NCBI RefSeq assembly: GCF_000023445.1
Contig: NC_012881.1
Span: 1,679,501-1,743,500 of the forward strand
Length of the DNA stretch: 64,000 bases
From: Maridesulfovibrio salexigens DSM 2638
GTDB taxonomy: Bacteria; Desulfobacterota; Desulfovibrionia; Desulfovibrionales; Desulfovibrionaceae
Reading direction: 5' to 3'
The first letter of the stretch is position 1; each line of letters opens with the position of its first letter. Below, piece after piece: positions 55,532 to 64,000 of the stretch. Made by a program: the position numbers and the translations under genes. The notes beneath the pieces are model-generated. The model searched no databases. It saw only the letters and a list, made by a program, of their open reading frames with translations, and was not told the DNA's origin.

Positions 55532-56026
55532 ATGTCTATCAAAGGAACAGCATACAGAGTCGGGGCACACATCGATACTGATGCTATCATCCCGGCCCGT
55601 TTTCTGGTTACCACCGATCCTGATGAACTCGGTGCCAACTGCATGGAAGGTCTGGAAGCAGGCTGGATTAAACGCGTTAAAAAGAACGATATCATGGTCG
55701 CCGATGAGAACTTCGGCTGCGGTTCTTCCCGCGAACATGCTCCAATCTCCATTCTTGGTGCCGGAATCCCTGTTGTAGTTGCTAAAAGCTTCGCCCGTAT
55801 TTTCTACCGCAACGGCTTCAACATGGGCCTGATTCTCCTCGAAGTTGGTGATGATTTTGAAAAGCTTGGCGATGGCGATCAGCTTGAAGTTGATGCTGAA
55901 AAGGGCGAAATCAAGAACGTAACCACTGGCGAAACCATCACTTGTGCTCCGGTTCCCCCGTTTATGAAAGGCATCCTCGATTGCGGCGGACTGGTAGAAT
56001 ACGTTAAAGATCGTCTCTCTAAATAG
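55532..56026 (+). CDS. leuD: 3-isopropylmalate dehydratase small subunit
   Basis: A 164-residue swivel domain with the typical [26 protein letters not shown] and [22 protein letters not shown] motifs. It lies 18 nt after leuC, with AGGAGA upstream. A dispersed palindrome separates it from leuB. Confidence 0.97.
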
Positions 56027-56074
56027 ATCAATAAGGATGCAGGTCAGGTTGTGTATAGAGCGCGCCTTGACCAT

Positions 56075-56190
56075 ATAAGGTGGCGAAGCCATATTAAAAA
56101 AGTTTGGGATTCTTAAACCCTTTTCAAAGGGTTTAAGGCACCCGGCATGGTCGCCGAAGGCATCTAAATATAAAGCGCGATAGCGCATCA
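56075..56190. repeat. dispersed palindrome, copy 7, between leuD and leuB
   Basis: GGCGAAGCC, AAAAAAGTTTGGGATTCTT, the stem CTTAAACCCTTT/AAAGGGTTTAAG (56112-56137), GTCGCCGAAGGC and the tail AAGCGCGATAGCGCATCAAA. The tail runs to 15 nt before the leuB start. Confidence 0.75.
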
Positions 56191-56204
56191 AATAGGAATT
56201 TCAA

Positions 56205-57272
56205 ATGAAAATATGCGTAATGCCCGGTGACGGTATCGGGCCGGAAATCATGGAACAGGGCGTTAAGGTCCTGAACGTAATCGGCGAAAAATTCGGTCAC
56301 AAATTCGAAACTACCGAAGCTCTTATCGGCGGCGCAGCCATTGACGCAACCGGTGTTCCGCTTCCTGACGAGACCGTTAAAGCTTGTAAAGAGTCTGACG
56401 CAGTTCTGCTCGGCGCAGTAGGCGGCCCGAAATGGGATACAATCGATCCCGCAATTCGTCCTGAAAAAGGTCTGCTCGGTATCCGTAAAGAACTTTCTCT
56501 GTTCGCCAATTTGCGTCCTGCTGCACTGTTTCCGCAGCTTAAAGATGCATGTTTTCTGCGTCCCGATATCGTTGAAAAGGGTATCGACATCATGGTTGTT
56601 CGTGAGCTGACCGGTGGCATTTACTTCGGAGAGCCTCGCGGCACCAAGGTCGAGAATGGTGAACGCATGGGTTACAACACCATGGTTTATTACGAGCACG
56701 AAGTAAAACGTATCGCCAAGGTTGCTTTCGAAGCTGCCCAGAAGCGCAATAAGAAGCTTTGCTCCGTAGACAAAGCAAACGTGCTGGATGTCTCCCGTGT
56801 ATGGCGTGAAATCGTCATCGAAGTTTCCAAGGATTACCCAGATGTTGAGCTGACTCACATGTACGTGGATAACGCTGCAATGCAGCTGGTGCGTGATCCT
56901 TCCCAGTTCGATGTTATCGTGACCGGCAACCTGTTCGGCGATATCCTTTCCGATGAAGCTTCCGTTATCACCGGTTCCATTGGTATGCTGCCTTCCGCAT
57001 CACTTGGCGCATCCAACCCCGGTCTGTATGAGCCTATCCACGGTTCCGCACCGGATATCGCAGGCGAGAACAAAGCCAACCCGCTGGCAACCATTCTCTC
57101 TATCGCTATGATGCTGCGCTACTCCTTCAACATGGCTGAAGAGGCAGATTGCATCGAATCCGCAGTAGAGAAGACCCTTTCCGAAGGACTGCGCACTGGT
57201 GATATCATGGATGTGGGCGGTAAGCTCGTAGGTTGCACCGAAATGGGTGAAGCCGTTATCAAGAATCTTTAG
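56205..57272 (+). CDS. leuB: 3-isopropylmalate dehydrogenase
   Basis: Oxidatively decarboxylates 3-isopropylmalate with NAD+. It has 355 residues, with [17 protein letters not shown] at the start, the substrate-binding arginines in [18 protein letters not shown], and the metal/NAD region [25 protein letters not shown], then [12 protein letters not shown]. It completes leuACDB. Whether it shares the leuACD transcript depends on read-through of the palindrome. Confidence 0.98.
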   Translation: MKICVMPGDGIGPEIMEQGVKVLNVIGEKFGHKFETTEALIGGAAIDATGVPLPDETVKACKESDAVLLGAVGGPKWDTIDPAIRPEKGLLGIRKELSLFANLRPAALFPQLKDACFLRPDIVEKGIDIMVVRELTGGIYFGEPRGTKVENGERMGYNTMVYYEHEVKRIAKVAFEAAQKRNKKLCSVDKANVLDVSRVWREIVIEVSKDYPDVELTHMYVDNAAMQLVRDPSQFDVIVTGNLFGDILSDEASVITGSIGMLPSASLGASNPGLYEPIHGSAPDIAGENKANPLATILSIAMMLRYSFNMAEEADCIESAVEKTLSEGLRTGDIMDVGGKLVGCTEMGEAVIKNL

Positions 57273-57279
57273 TCGTCTC

Positions 57280-57340
57280 CGACGGCCAAAGGAAAGGGAA
57301 ACCCTTATGCGTACGCCAAAAAGGGTTTCCCTCTCCTCTG
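57280..57340. repeat. palindrome after leuB (copy 8, divergent)
   Basis: The stem AGGGAAACCCTT/AAGGGTTTCCCT (57295-57332) with a 14-nt loop; it may terminate leuB but has no T-run. The rest of the gap to 57515 is AT-rich without other features. Confidence 0.55.
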
Positions 57341-57515
57341 GACTCCTCTTCCTTCCCAAAACGCGTTAATAATTTTCATATATAGTTTTTAAGGCTGTCT
57401 TTTATTGAAGGGCAGTTTATATTTTGCAGACAGGTCTTGTTGGGACTGGGCTGCTTTTTTTGTTTGCATTGAGCAAAATTTACATATTGTTTAGTTCTAT
57501 TGTATCATTTTTATT

Positions 57516-58073
57516 ATGATTAAATTTAAGACCGAACGGCTTGTTTTGCGTGGCTGGCAACCTAGCGATTATGCTCCCTTTGCTCGTATTAATGCGGATC
57601 AGGAAGTTATGAAATACTTTCCGGCACCGCTTTCAAAAGTGGAAAGTGACGCCAATGCTGATGTGATAGGTGGTTTGATTGATAAGCGAGGCTGGGGATT
57701 CTGGGCGGTTGAAATACCGGATATCTGTCCATTTACCGGTTTTGTCGGTTTACATATTCCAATTGCAGAATTGCCTTTTTCGCCGTGTGTTGAGATTGGC
57801 TGGCGTCTTGATAAAGAGTTTTGGGGTTACGGTTATGCTACAGAGGCGGCGAGATTTGCCTTGGAATATGGATTCACAAAGCTTGATCTGGATGAGATTG
57901 TGTCCTTCACTGCTAAGCAAAATAAAGCGTCACAGGCAGTAATGAAAAGACTTGGTATGTCCCGGGAAAGTGAAACTTTTGAGCATCCGTCAATTCCTGT
58001 TGGCAATTCTTTGCGTGAGCACTTTCTATATCGGTTACAGCGGAATGCTTGGATCGAAATGCAGTGCTCATAA
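57516..58073 (+). CDS. GNAT family N-acetyltransferase
   Basis: A 185-residue RimJ/RimL-type acetyltransferase: TERLVLRGWQPSDYAPFARI at the start, EIGWRLDKEFWGYGYATEAARFALEYGF as the acetyl-CoA-binding motif, and FTAKQNKASQAVMKRLGM near the end. The substrate is unknown. No clear ribosome site or operon partner. It is not close to the GNAT at 50929 in detail. Confidence 0.88.
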   Translation: MIKFKTERLVLRGWQPSDYAPFARINADQEVMKYFPAPLSKVESDANADVIGGLIDKRGWGFWAVEIPDICPFTGFVGLHIPIAELPFSPCVEIGWRLDKEFWGYGYATEAARFALEYGFTKLDLDEIVSFTAKQNKASQAVMKRLGMSRESETFEHPSIPVGNSLREHFLYRLQRNAWIEMQCS

Positions 58074-58232
58074 TTATCCCAATATAGGCTTTAGGGCTTG
58101 TTTTGCGCCAAAGAGATAGACTTGTATTTGCCAAGTTACTGATAATTAGCTGTATTAATTGTACTGATTTTGTTGGCCTCCTTTATGCAAAATTCAATGA
58201 AAAGAGTAATTAATTTCAGAACAGGAGGCATT

Positions 58233-58727
58233 ATGCTTATCGCTGTAAGTGCAAATAATTCAAATTTGGATGACCAATTTGAACCTCGTTTTGGCAGGGC
58301 TGCTGGTTTTGTGATTTTTAATAGCGAAACAGGCGAAAGTCGATTTATTGATAATTCCGTAAATGCACAGGTTGCTGGCGGGGCTGGATTGCAGACTGCA
58401 CAGTTGCTAGCTGATCAGGGGGTGAACTCCGTTATTTCGGGAACTTTCGGTCCTAAGGCTGAGCAGGCTTTGCAGGCAGGCCACATTGAGATGGTTACCG
58501 TTCAGTCCGGTACCGTGCGCGAACTTGTCGAAAATTATGTGGCTGAAGTTTCCGGAGGGGGTCAGCCTGTTGCGGATTTAAAACGATCACCTAATAGTTT
58601 GAGCCGTTTTGGTGGCGGGTGCCGTCGCATGGGCGGAACTGGCCGTGGAATGGGAATGGCTGGAGGAGGTCGCGGAATGGGCGGCGGAGGCCGTGGTATG
58701 GGAGGTGGAGGGATGGGCCGAAGATAA
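58233..58727 (+). CDS. NifX/NifB C-terminal-like (dinitrogenase cofactor) protein with Gly/Arg/Met tail
   Basis: A 164-residue protein. Residues 1 to about 110 match the dinitrogenase iron-molybdenum cofactor biosynthesis domain (MLIAVSANNSNLDDQFEPRFGRAAGFVIFN, GLQTAQLLADQGVNSVISGTFGPKAEQAL). Residues about 128-164 are GGGRGMGG-type repeats. Family members bind Fe-S or Mo-Fe-S clusters outside nitrogen fixation too; no nif gene is nearby. The start has a CAGGAGG ribosome site; the longer frame to 58170 is not supported. The role is unknown. Confidence 0.88.
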   Translation: MLIAVSANNSNLDDQFEPRFGRAAGFVIFNSETGESRFIDNSVNAQVAGGAGLQTAQLLADQGVNSVISGTFGPKAEQALQAGHIEMVTVQSGTVRELVENYVAEVSGGGQPVADLKRSPNSLSRFGGGCRRMGGTGRGMGMAGGGRGMGGGGRGMGGGGMGRR

Positions 58728-58760
58728 TTATTTTGAATAAATTTAAATGCGACGTGTAAA

Positions 58761-58794
58761 AAAATCCCCGCACGGAAAGCCGTGCGGGGATTTT
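58761..58794. terminator. two-way terminator between the NifX-like gene and dapA
   Basis: A perfect 15-bp stem (AAAATCCCCGCACGG, loop AAAG), T/A-rich on both sides, between convergent genes. Confidence 0.92.
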
Positions 58795-58816
58795 AAATTG
58801 TATTGCTACAAGCAGT

Positions 58817-59695
58817 TTAGATCAGACCGCTTGCTTTGAGCTGTGCTTCAAGTTTTGCCTTGCTTGCTTCCATGAGCGGAACAAGCGGCAGTCTGAAGGA
58901 TGTCTCAAATTTCCCCATCATGCCCAGTGCTGTTTTCACCGGAATGGGGTTGGTTTCAACGAACATCACCCGGTTCAGGGGCTGCATTTTGAAGTGCAGT
59001 TCCTGAGCCTTTTTCATGTCACCGGCTCTGTATGCTGCACACATGCCGGACATCAAGTCAGGCACGATGTTTGAGACAACGGAGATTACGCCGTGTCCAC
59101 CAAGGGCAAGCAGAGGCAGAACAGTGAAATCATCACCGGAAAGAACGGTAAATCCTTCAGGGCACTGTTCGATTACATCAGAAACCTGACCGAGATTGGC
59201 GGTTGCTTCCTTTACACCAACGACATCGGGAACTTCATTCGCGATCATGGCGATGGTTTCGGGCAGGGCATTAAGTCCTGTACGTCCGGGTACGTTGTAA
59301 AGGATGAAGGGCATTGAAGCTTCTTCGGAAAGGGCTTTGAAATGCGCCAGCAAGCCCGCCGGAGTCGGTTTATTATAGTATGGTGTAATCTGGAGGGTGG
59401 CGTCTGCGCCTGCCTGTTTAGCAAGCTTAGTCAGGTTTACGGCTTCCTTAGTATTGTTTGAACCCGCGCCAGCAATGACCGGGACACGTCCCTTGGCCTG
59501 CTCGACACAGATTCTAATAACCTCACCTTGTTCTTCATGGGTCATTGTTGCCGCTTCGCCGGTAGTACCGCAAGGTACAAGACCGTCGATCCCCTGTTCG
59601 ATCTGCCACTCGATCAGTTCGCGGTATGCGTCCTGATCAATCTCTCCGTCCTTGAACGGAGTGACCAGAGCAGTGAATGCTCCTTGGAATGTCAT
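58817..59695 (-). CDS. dapA: 4-hydroxy-tetrahydrodipicolinate synthase
   Basis: Condenses pyruvate with aspartate semialdehyde in lysine/diaminopimelate synthesis. It is a 292-residue TIM barrel with [11 protein letters not shown] (Thr44/Thr45), YNVPGRTG (Tyr133) and the Schiff-base Lys162 in VVGVKEA. It follows the predicted selenoprotein gene by 21 nt on the same strand, with GGAGG upstream of the ATG. Confidence 0.98.
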   Translation of the reverse strand: MTFQGAFTALVTPFKDGEIDQDAYRELIEWQIEQGIDGLVPCGTTGEAATMTHEEQGEVIRICVEQAKGRVPVIAGAGSNNTKEAVNLTKLAKQAGADATLQITPYYNKPTPAGLLAHFKALSEEASMPFILYNVPGRTGLNALPETIAMIANEVPDVVGVKEATANLGQVSDVIEQCPEGFTVLSGDDFTVLPLLALGGHGVISVVSNIVPDLMSGMCAAYRAGDMKKAQELHFKMQPLNRVMFVETNPIPVKTALGMMGKFETSFRLPLVPLMEASKAKLEAQLKASGLI

Positions 59696-59716
59696 GTTTA
59701 AGCCTCCAAATTTAAT

Positions 59717-60604
59717 TTACTTATCGTCCGAAATACCACTGAGCAGCTTTGCAACTTCCGGCTCCTCACGAAGCTTTTCAGTCAAGGTTTGCAGAAACCA
59801 TTTTACGTTTTGGCCGGAAGACCAATTAAAGTCCTCATCTCTGGAGGGCCAGCCGTAGATATCGATTCTGTTAACCGCTTTTCCGGTAGGGTAGCTGCGC
59901 ACCCATACAGTCTTACCTTTTGCAGTAAGACTGCCGGAAAGTCCCGGACCGTCACCGCTCCCAAGGAGAATGTCCGGGGGAGCCTCGCCAATGACCGGAT
60001 TGGCGAGAAATTTTTTCTCCCTGAAGTAACCCCATGAACTCATGGCAATTACCAGATCCGCTTTCTCCCTGTTTTCCTTGATCAGTGTGGCGCATTCATC
60101 AATGAGATCATCAGGAAGATTGTCGGAGCCTTTTTCAAGGTATGGAAGAATGATTATTGCGGCCTTCTTGCCATCGGCAAGCGGCTTGTTGATAACCAGA
60201 ACTTCCATGGTGCCGAACCAGTTTTGCGGAATTCCTTTGGGGGAATTTTGCAGAAAACTCATTTCGGCAGGACTAAGAATTCCTAAATCATAATTAATGA
60301 TTTGGAAAGCATCAGTCAGCGCATTTCGTTTTTTATCGGAAACTTTTTTGCCGGAAGTCGGCAGAAATTCAAATGCACCGCCCAATATCAGAACATCGTG
60401 CTTCTGAGCGACCCGCAGATCCATAAGATAACCGGCCCGCCGGGCCAGTCCCCCAAGGGTTTTGTTTCCTCAGGTGGGGCAGGGGTTTACAGTCCCGAAT
60501 GTGTTGGCGGTGTTAGCAATAGACAATAGTACATCCTTGTCAGCATAGGACATCGAGGGTCCCATGCTGACAAGGATAAAAAAAGCAAATATGAGAAGGC
60601 GCAT
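59717..60604 (-). CDS. predicted selenocysteine-containing secreted protein (UshA/metallophosphatase-like)
   Basis: About 295 residues if the TGA at codon 45 is read as selenocysteine. The ATG overlaps the HU stop (TAATG). Residues 1-21 are a Sec signal peptide (MRLLIFAFFILVSMGPSMSYA). Then comes NTFGTVNPCPT-U-GNKTLGGLARRAGYL, where other proteins with this C-x-x-C / LGGLARR pattern would have cysteine. The remainder (DVLILGGAFEFL, DLVIAMSSWGYF) resembles a UshA-type metallophosphoesterase domain, probably lacking several metal ligands. If the TGA is a true stop, translation would need to restart at Met61 (60424), which lacks a signal peptide. A redox or metal role for C-x-x-U is inferred. 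Confidence 0.75.
60431..60472 (-). promoter_or_regulatory. in-frame UGA with bacterial SECIS-like hairpin
   Basis: The TGA is at 60472-60470. Twenty-eight nt later on the minus strand is an 8-bp stem ACTGGCCC/GGGCCGGT with loop GGC (60449-60431). A short stem-loop with G at the start of the loop about 16-37 nt after UGA is the form expected of bacterial SECIS elements read by SelB. Confidence 0.7.
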
Positions 60605-60879
60605 TAAGCGTTCAAATATTCTTTCAGCTCTTTACCGGGACGGAAAAAAGGCAGTTTTTTAGGGGTGACGTCTACGACATCCCCTGTTTTCGGGTTACGT
60701 CCGGTGTACCCTTTGTATTCTTTCATCTTAAAGCTGCCGAATCCTCTGATTTCAACTCTGTCGCCGCGAACAAGCGCCTCTTTGATGGCATCTACAAATG
60801 CATCAACAATTTCGGCTGATTCATCCACGTGGAGACCTTTTTCTTCCGCAAGACTCTTGATCAGTTCGCTTTTGTTCAT
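60604..60879 (-). CDS. HU family DNA-binding protein
   Basis: A 91-residue HU/IHF-type protein that bends and packs DNA. It shows the family signature GFGSFKMKEYKGYTGRNPKTGDVVDV and the FFRPGKELKEYLN end; the arm proline is in RNPKTG. The start at 60879 has GAGAGGA upstream; a longer frame to 60927 is not needed. Its stop overlaps the next start (TAATG). Confidence 0.95.
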   Translation of the reverse strand: MNKSELIKSLAEEKGLHVDESAEIVDAFVDAIKEALVRGDRVEIRGFGSFKMKEYKGYTGRNPKTGDVVDVTPKKLPFFRPGKELKEYLNA

Positions 60880-60973
60880 GTCCTCTCCCACATCGTGTTG
60901 AGTGTGACAAGCTAGTGTTATTACCATTTCTAATACAACTATGCCGAAAAGTTACCCTTTTCGTCAAGCATAA

Positions 60974-61798
60974 TTAGTCGTCCAGTGTAGGAAATTTTTT
61001 CATGACAGGTCTTTCACTGAGTCTACCCATATTTTCCATTCTGATCTTCTGAATTTTTACAGCAATATTCAGGATATCGCGGCTTGCTTCAGATTTAGGA
61101 GCATACTTAATAAAAGGAATCTGCCGTCTTACAGCTTCTGTTACTGCAGGATCATAGCGCACATAACCCATATTTTTCAACTTAATATTAAGAAATTTTT
61201 CGCAGGCCATATTTAAGCGGTTAAAAGTCTCCCGTGCTTCTTTCTCATTCGTAGCCTGATTGACTACTATATTGAAATCGCTGACATTATGCTGAGAATG
61301 CAGAACCTTGATCAGTGCGTAACTGTCTGTCAGTGATGTCGGTTCCGGGGTAATTACCACAATTCTCATCTGTGTCATGGCAGCGAAAGAGAGTACTGTT
61401 CCGTTGATTCCGGCTCCGAGGTCGAGCACCAGATACTGATATCCGCCGACAAGTTCAGTTATTTTACTGAACAGCAGATCCTGCATGTCTTCATCCATTT
61501 CGACCAGTTCAGGCACACCGGAAGCTGCGGGCAGGATGTCGAATTTCTTTCCCTGTTCAATAGGGATTACAATATCAGATGGCTTGGCACCGCTGGTCAG
61601 GAGATCCTGCATGTTTGATTCAGGGGAAATCCCCAGCAGAACGTCCAGGTTTGCCAGTCCGAGGTCGCAGTCCATGAGCAGCAGGCTGTTGCCTCCGGTA
61701 TTCAAGGCATAGGAAAGATTAAGGGATAGGTTGGTTTTACCGACTCCGCCCTTACCGCTCATGATAGCAAGGCTTAATGTTTTATTGGCGTTGATCAT
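60974..61798 (-). CDS. MinD/ParA-family ATPase (FlhG-like)
   Basis: A 274-residue P-loop ATPase with deviant Walker A SGKGGVGKTNLSLNL (residues 14-28), DCDLGLANLDVLLG and LDLGAGINGTVL. The C-terminal part (YAPKSEASRDILNIAVKI) resembles FlhG/YlxH, which controls flagellar number and place with FlhF. No flagellar gene is in the window, so the FlhG call is from resemblance only. It may instead be another MinD-type positioning ATPase. Confidence 0.88.
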   Translation of the reverse strand: MINANKTLSLAIMSGKGGVGKTNLSLNLSYALNTGGNSLLLMDCDLGLANLDVLLGISPESNMQDLLTSGAKPSDIVIPIEQGKKFDILPAASGVPELVEMDEDMQDLLFSKITELVGGYQYLVLDLGAGINGTVLSFAAMTQMRIVVITPEPTSLTDSYALIKVLHSQHNVSDFNIVVNQATNEKEARETFNRLNMACEKFLNIKLKNMGYVRYDPAVTEAVRRQIPFIKYAPKSEASRDILNIAVKIQKIRMENMGRLSERPVMKKFPTLDD

Positions 61799-61873
61799 GT
61801 CTTATATGTTCCTTTATTAGGGTAACAATAAAATTTATCGAGATTCAAAATATCCGATCTTGAGAGTGCGGCG

Positions 61874-62725
61874 TCAGCTTCCCGTGAATAAGAATTTCTT
61901 CTCATTGGCGTGTACAAGGGTTTCCTTGGTCACTGTTTCAAAATCAAGAATATCAGCTGAGCAAACCTGATCCTTACCGGACTCTTTGGCTTCATACAGA
62001 GCCTTGTCAGCCTTGCTGATCAGTTCATGCATTTCAACTTCCACCATACCTTTAAAGCAGGAAATTCCGGCGGAGCAGGTTATTGAAAAAGTTTCATTGC
62101 TCCCCGGCTTGGCAAAAGTCAGTCCGCGCACTTTATCCAGCAATCTTTCCAGTAGTTGTTTGGCCTTTACAAGGCCCACACCTGAAAGGATGATTGCGAA
62201 TTCTTCTCCTCCGATTCGGGCAACAAGGTCATAGCGGCGTGAGTTCTGAGAAAGGAGATCTGCAAAATCAATTAAGACTTCATCTCCTTTCAGGTGTCCC
62301 CACGTATCGTTAATTTTTTTGAAATTATCCAGATCAAGAATAGCCAGAGTAAGAGGAGTCTTGCTCCTTCTAGTCCTTTCAATTTCCTGATCAAGGGTTC
62401 TTTCAAAGACCCGTCGGTTGGAGAGTCCTGTAAGAGGATCATGTTCTGTCTTGTAGGAGAGTTCCTGAAGAACAGATTGCACATGGTTAAGATGCGGGGC
62501 CATGTTCCGGTCAAGAGGAACGGTCATCCAATCATTTAAACCGTGCCTTTCCGCAAGAATTTCCCAAGCCTTGAGAGTCATGCCCGGACAGAGCCGTAAA
62601 ACGGCAAGTCCTTCCGGGCACTCGTGCGTGTGGCAGACTTCTTTTTCATTACAGAATCTGTCTCGCACGGAAATAAGCTCTTCGAGAAGGCTGGCTTCAT
62701 TTTCAGCGATGTACTCAGCGCTCAT
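61874..62725 (-). CDS. GGDEF-domain diguanylate cyclase with N-terminal Cys/His cluster
   Basis: A 283-residue soluble protein. The C-terminal GGDEF domain (about 108-265) has HDPLTGLSNRR, ILDLDNFKKINDTWGH and the active-site GGEEF, with an intact RxxD inhibitory site (RRYD) five residues before it. It should therefore make cyclic di-GMP with product inhibition. The N-terminal 100 residues carry Cys25, Cys31, His32, His34, Cys36 and Cys46, perhaps a metal-binding sensor. The ATG overlaps the prfB end and has CGGAG upstream. Confidence 0.9.
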   Translation of the reverse strand: MSAEYIAENEASLLEELISVRDRFCNEKEVCHTHECPEGLAVLRLCPGMTLKAWEILAERHGLNDWMTVPLDRNMAPHLNHVQSVLQELSYKTEHDPLTGLSNRRVFERTLDQEIERTRRSKTPLTLAILDLDNFKKINDTWGHLKGDEVLIDFADLLSQNSRRYDLVARIGGEEFAIILSGVGLVKAKQLLERLLDKVRGLTFAKPGSNETFSITCSAGISCFKGMVEVEMHELISKADKALYEAKESGKDQVCSADILDFETVTKETLVHANEKKFLFTGS

Positions 62726-63834
62726 TTTCTCCGCCGTATGCGTCAAGCATGAATTTCCTGATCAGACCATCGAGTTCACCGTCCAGAACCGCTTCGACAT
62801 TTCCGTCTTCGGCTCCGCAGCGATGGTCTTTGACCAGTCGGTAAGGTTGCAGAGTGTATGTCCTGATCTGACTGCCGAATCCGATAGAATCCTTGGTGGC
62901 ATAGTCAGCTCTCTTGCTTTCTTCCTGCCTCTTCAGTTCCTGCTCGTAGAGTCGGGACTTGAGGACTTTCATTGCGGTTTCTTTGTTTTTCAGCTGTGAC
63001 TTTTCATTCTGGCACTGAACAACAATATTTGTGGGCAGATGGGTAATGCGTACCGCAGAGTTGGTCTTGTTGACGTGCTGCCCTCCGGGACCGCTGGCCC
63101 TGAAAACGTCAAGCCGGATATCTTCGTCTTTTACTTCAATTTCGATGTCCTGTGAAATTTCAGGATAAACGTCTACTGAAGCAAACGAAGTATGCCTTCT
63201 GCCGGAAGCATCAAAAGGAGAAATACGGATCAAACGATGGATACCGGCTTCACCTTTGAGAAAACCATAGGCGTAAAGTCCTTCAATGCGAAGGGTTACA
63301 CTCTTGATACCTGCTTCATCGTCAGGCTGGTAGTCCAGATAACTGGTTTTCCAGTTCCGTTTGTCTGCCCAGCGAAGATACATGCGCAGGAGCATTTCGG
63401 CCCAATCCTGTGACTCAATTCCACCGGCACCGGGGTGAATCTCAAGAATGGCTGTACTTTTATCTTCCGGCCCGGAAAGCAGGGCGGCAAGCTCAGTCTG
63501 TTCCACAAGCTTGGCAAGCTTTTCAACGTTCTCTGAAAGGGCTTCGAGGATTTCCTGATCCTGATCCTCAGAGGCCATCATCAGCCATTCTTCAACATCG
63601 TCTTTGCTGGAAGTAAGATTGTCGTATGATGTGACTTTTTCTTCCAGCATGGATTTCTCGCGCAGGACCGGAGTCAGTGCGTCCGGTTTATCCCATGCAC
63701 CGGGCTTGCTCAGGTCGTGTTCTATCTCTTCAAGCCTTTCCTTGCTTTGAGCGTGGTCAAAGACGCCCCCAGAGGGATTCATATTTTTGTATGCAGGTTA
63801 AGGCCTTGGATCTGAGGTCTGAAAATTGAAGCAT
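62715..63834 (-). CDS. prfB: peptide chain release factor 2 (programmed +1 frameshift)
   Basis: Release factor for UGA and UAA. Frame one (ATG 63834) gives MLQFSDLRSKALTCIQKYES then LWGRL and stops at TGA (63759-63757). A +1 shift at CTT TGA C joins DHAQSKERLEEIEHDL and the rest, giving about 372 residues. The SPF tripeptide (RISPFDASGRR) selects UGA/UAA, and GGQ lies in SGPGGQHVNKTNSAVR. AAAGGAAT precedes the ATG. Reading only the second frame gives a false 355-residue product starting at 63782. It follows lnt by 17 nt. Confidence 0.95.
63756..63771 (-). promoter_or_regulatory. prfB programmed frameshift site
   Basis: TGGGGGCGTCTTTGAC on the minus strand: a G-rich Shine-Dalgarno-like stretch, then the slippery CTT directly before the in-frame TGA and a C. 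It matches the E. coli arrangement (AGGGGGTATCTTTGAC). Confidence 0.92.
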
Positions 63835-63851
63835 ATTCTGAAATAATTCCT

Positions 63852-64000
63852 TTATATTTGAATTCCCGTCTGATTTTTACGACGGTTAATAATTATCCAT
63901 ATTAGACCAAGCATGGTCAGCACCTGCGGGGAGATGGTTACTGCTTGGTAGTTTGCATGGTAAAAAGTAGTACCGCTCATCAGTTCGGCTTCTGCAGCCA
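63852..64000 (-). CDS. lnt: C-terminus of a membrane protein, probably apolipoprotein N-acyltransferase (partial)
   Basis: The last 48 codons of a gene entering from the right edge: ELMSGTTFYHANYQAVTISP, then QVLTMLGLIWIIINRRKNQT. The final transmembrane helix and basic tail match the end of Lnt, and an lnt-prfB order is seen in related bacteria to my knowledge. With so little sequence the name is tentative. Its stop lies 17 nt before prfB. Confidence 0.5.
   Translation of the reverse strand, partial: AAEAELMSGTTFYHANYQAVTISPQVLTMLGLIWIIINRRKNQTGIQI

Noticed and set aside
59717-60424. Separate 235-codon gene starting at 60424
   Set aside because: It lacks a ribosome site and signal peptide and would begin inside a conserved segment; the upstream frame joined through the TGA explains the sequence better.

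Overview
The window is about 64 kb of chromosome from a mid-GC bacterium that most resembles a marine Desulfovibrionaceae member (Desulfovibrio/Maridesulfovibrio-like, Desulfobacterota). This placement is an inference from gene content: an indolepyruvate:ferredoxin oxidoreductase, a variant System I cytochrome c maturation operon whose CcmE has a CxxxY site, a fused RluD-CoaE protein, FeoAB, and an apparent selenoprotein. No phage, plasmid, transposase, rRNA, tRNA or CRISPR array is visible. This is core chromosome with compact operons, plus a family of dispersed intergenic palindromes.

Layout. 1-5.4 kb: iorA (cut by the window edge), a TPR membrane protein, proA, nadD and a family 9 glycosyltransferase. 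5.7-12.1 kb: a CNNM/CBS protein, then ccmE-ccmF-ccmA-ccmB-ccmC-ccmD and a TPR protein (heme delivery for c-type cytochromes). 12.3-17.5 kb: a complete branched-chain amino acid ABC importer (livJ-H-M-G-F). 17.6-20.9 kb: a structured leader, then guaB-guaA (GMP synthesis). 21.2-24.8 kb: tatB-tatC, hisB, a lipoprotein and hisA. 24.9-28.2 kb: a metallochaperone, a class III aminotransferase with a cysteine cluster, and an AT-rich pentapeptide-like membrane protein with a probable frameshift. 28.4-37.3 kb (minus strand): an RRM protein with a structured leader, gatC-gatA, a large lipoprotein, grpE-dnaK and an M29 aminopeptidase. 37.4-40.3 kb: feoA-feoB and a convergent 56-residue winged-helix protein. 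40.4-45.5 kb (minus): cbpA-cbpM-clpB chaperones and a rhomboid protease. 45.6-47.5 kb: a candidate ~214-nt RNA and rluD-coaE. 47.7-58.7 kb (plus): upp-uraA (uracil salvage), mnmA, GNATs, pssA, leuA-leuC-leuD-leuB and a NifX/NifB-like protein. 58.8-64 kb (minus): lnt (partial), prfB, a GGDEF protein, a MinD/FlhG ATPase, HU, a predicted selenocysteine-containing secreted protein and dapA.

The most notable item is the gene at 59717-60604 (minus). Its reading frame starts by TAATG coupling to the HU gene, encodes a signal peptide, meets an in-frame TGA inside CPT-TGA-G, and continues for 250 codons. A GC-rich hairpin with a GGC loop starts 28 nt after the TGA, as expected of a bacterial SECIS. 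Other recoded or broken frames are the prfB +1 programmed frameshift (CTT TGA C at 63759) and an A-run frameshift in the pentapeptide-like gene (about 28090). Three intergenic regions look like structured RNAs: upstream of guaB, upstream of the RRM gene, and between the rhomboid and rluD-coaE genes.
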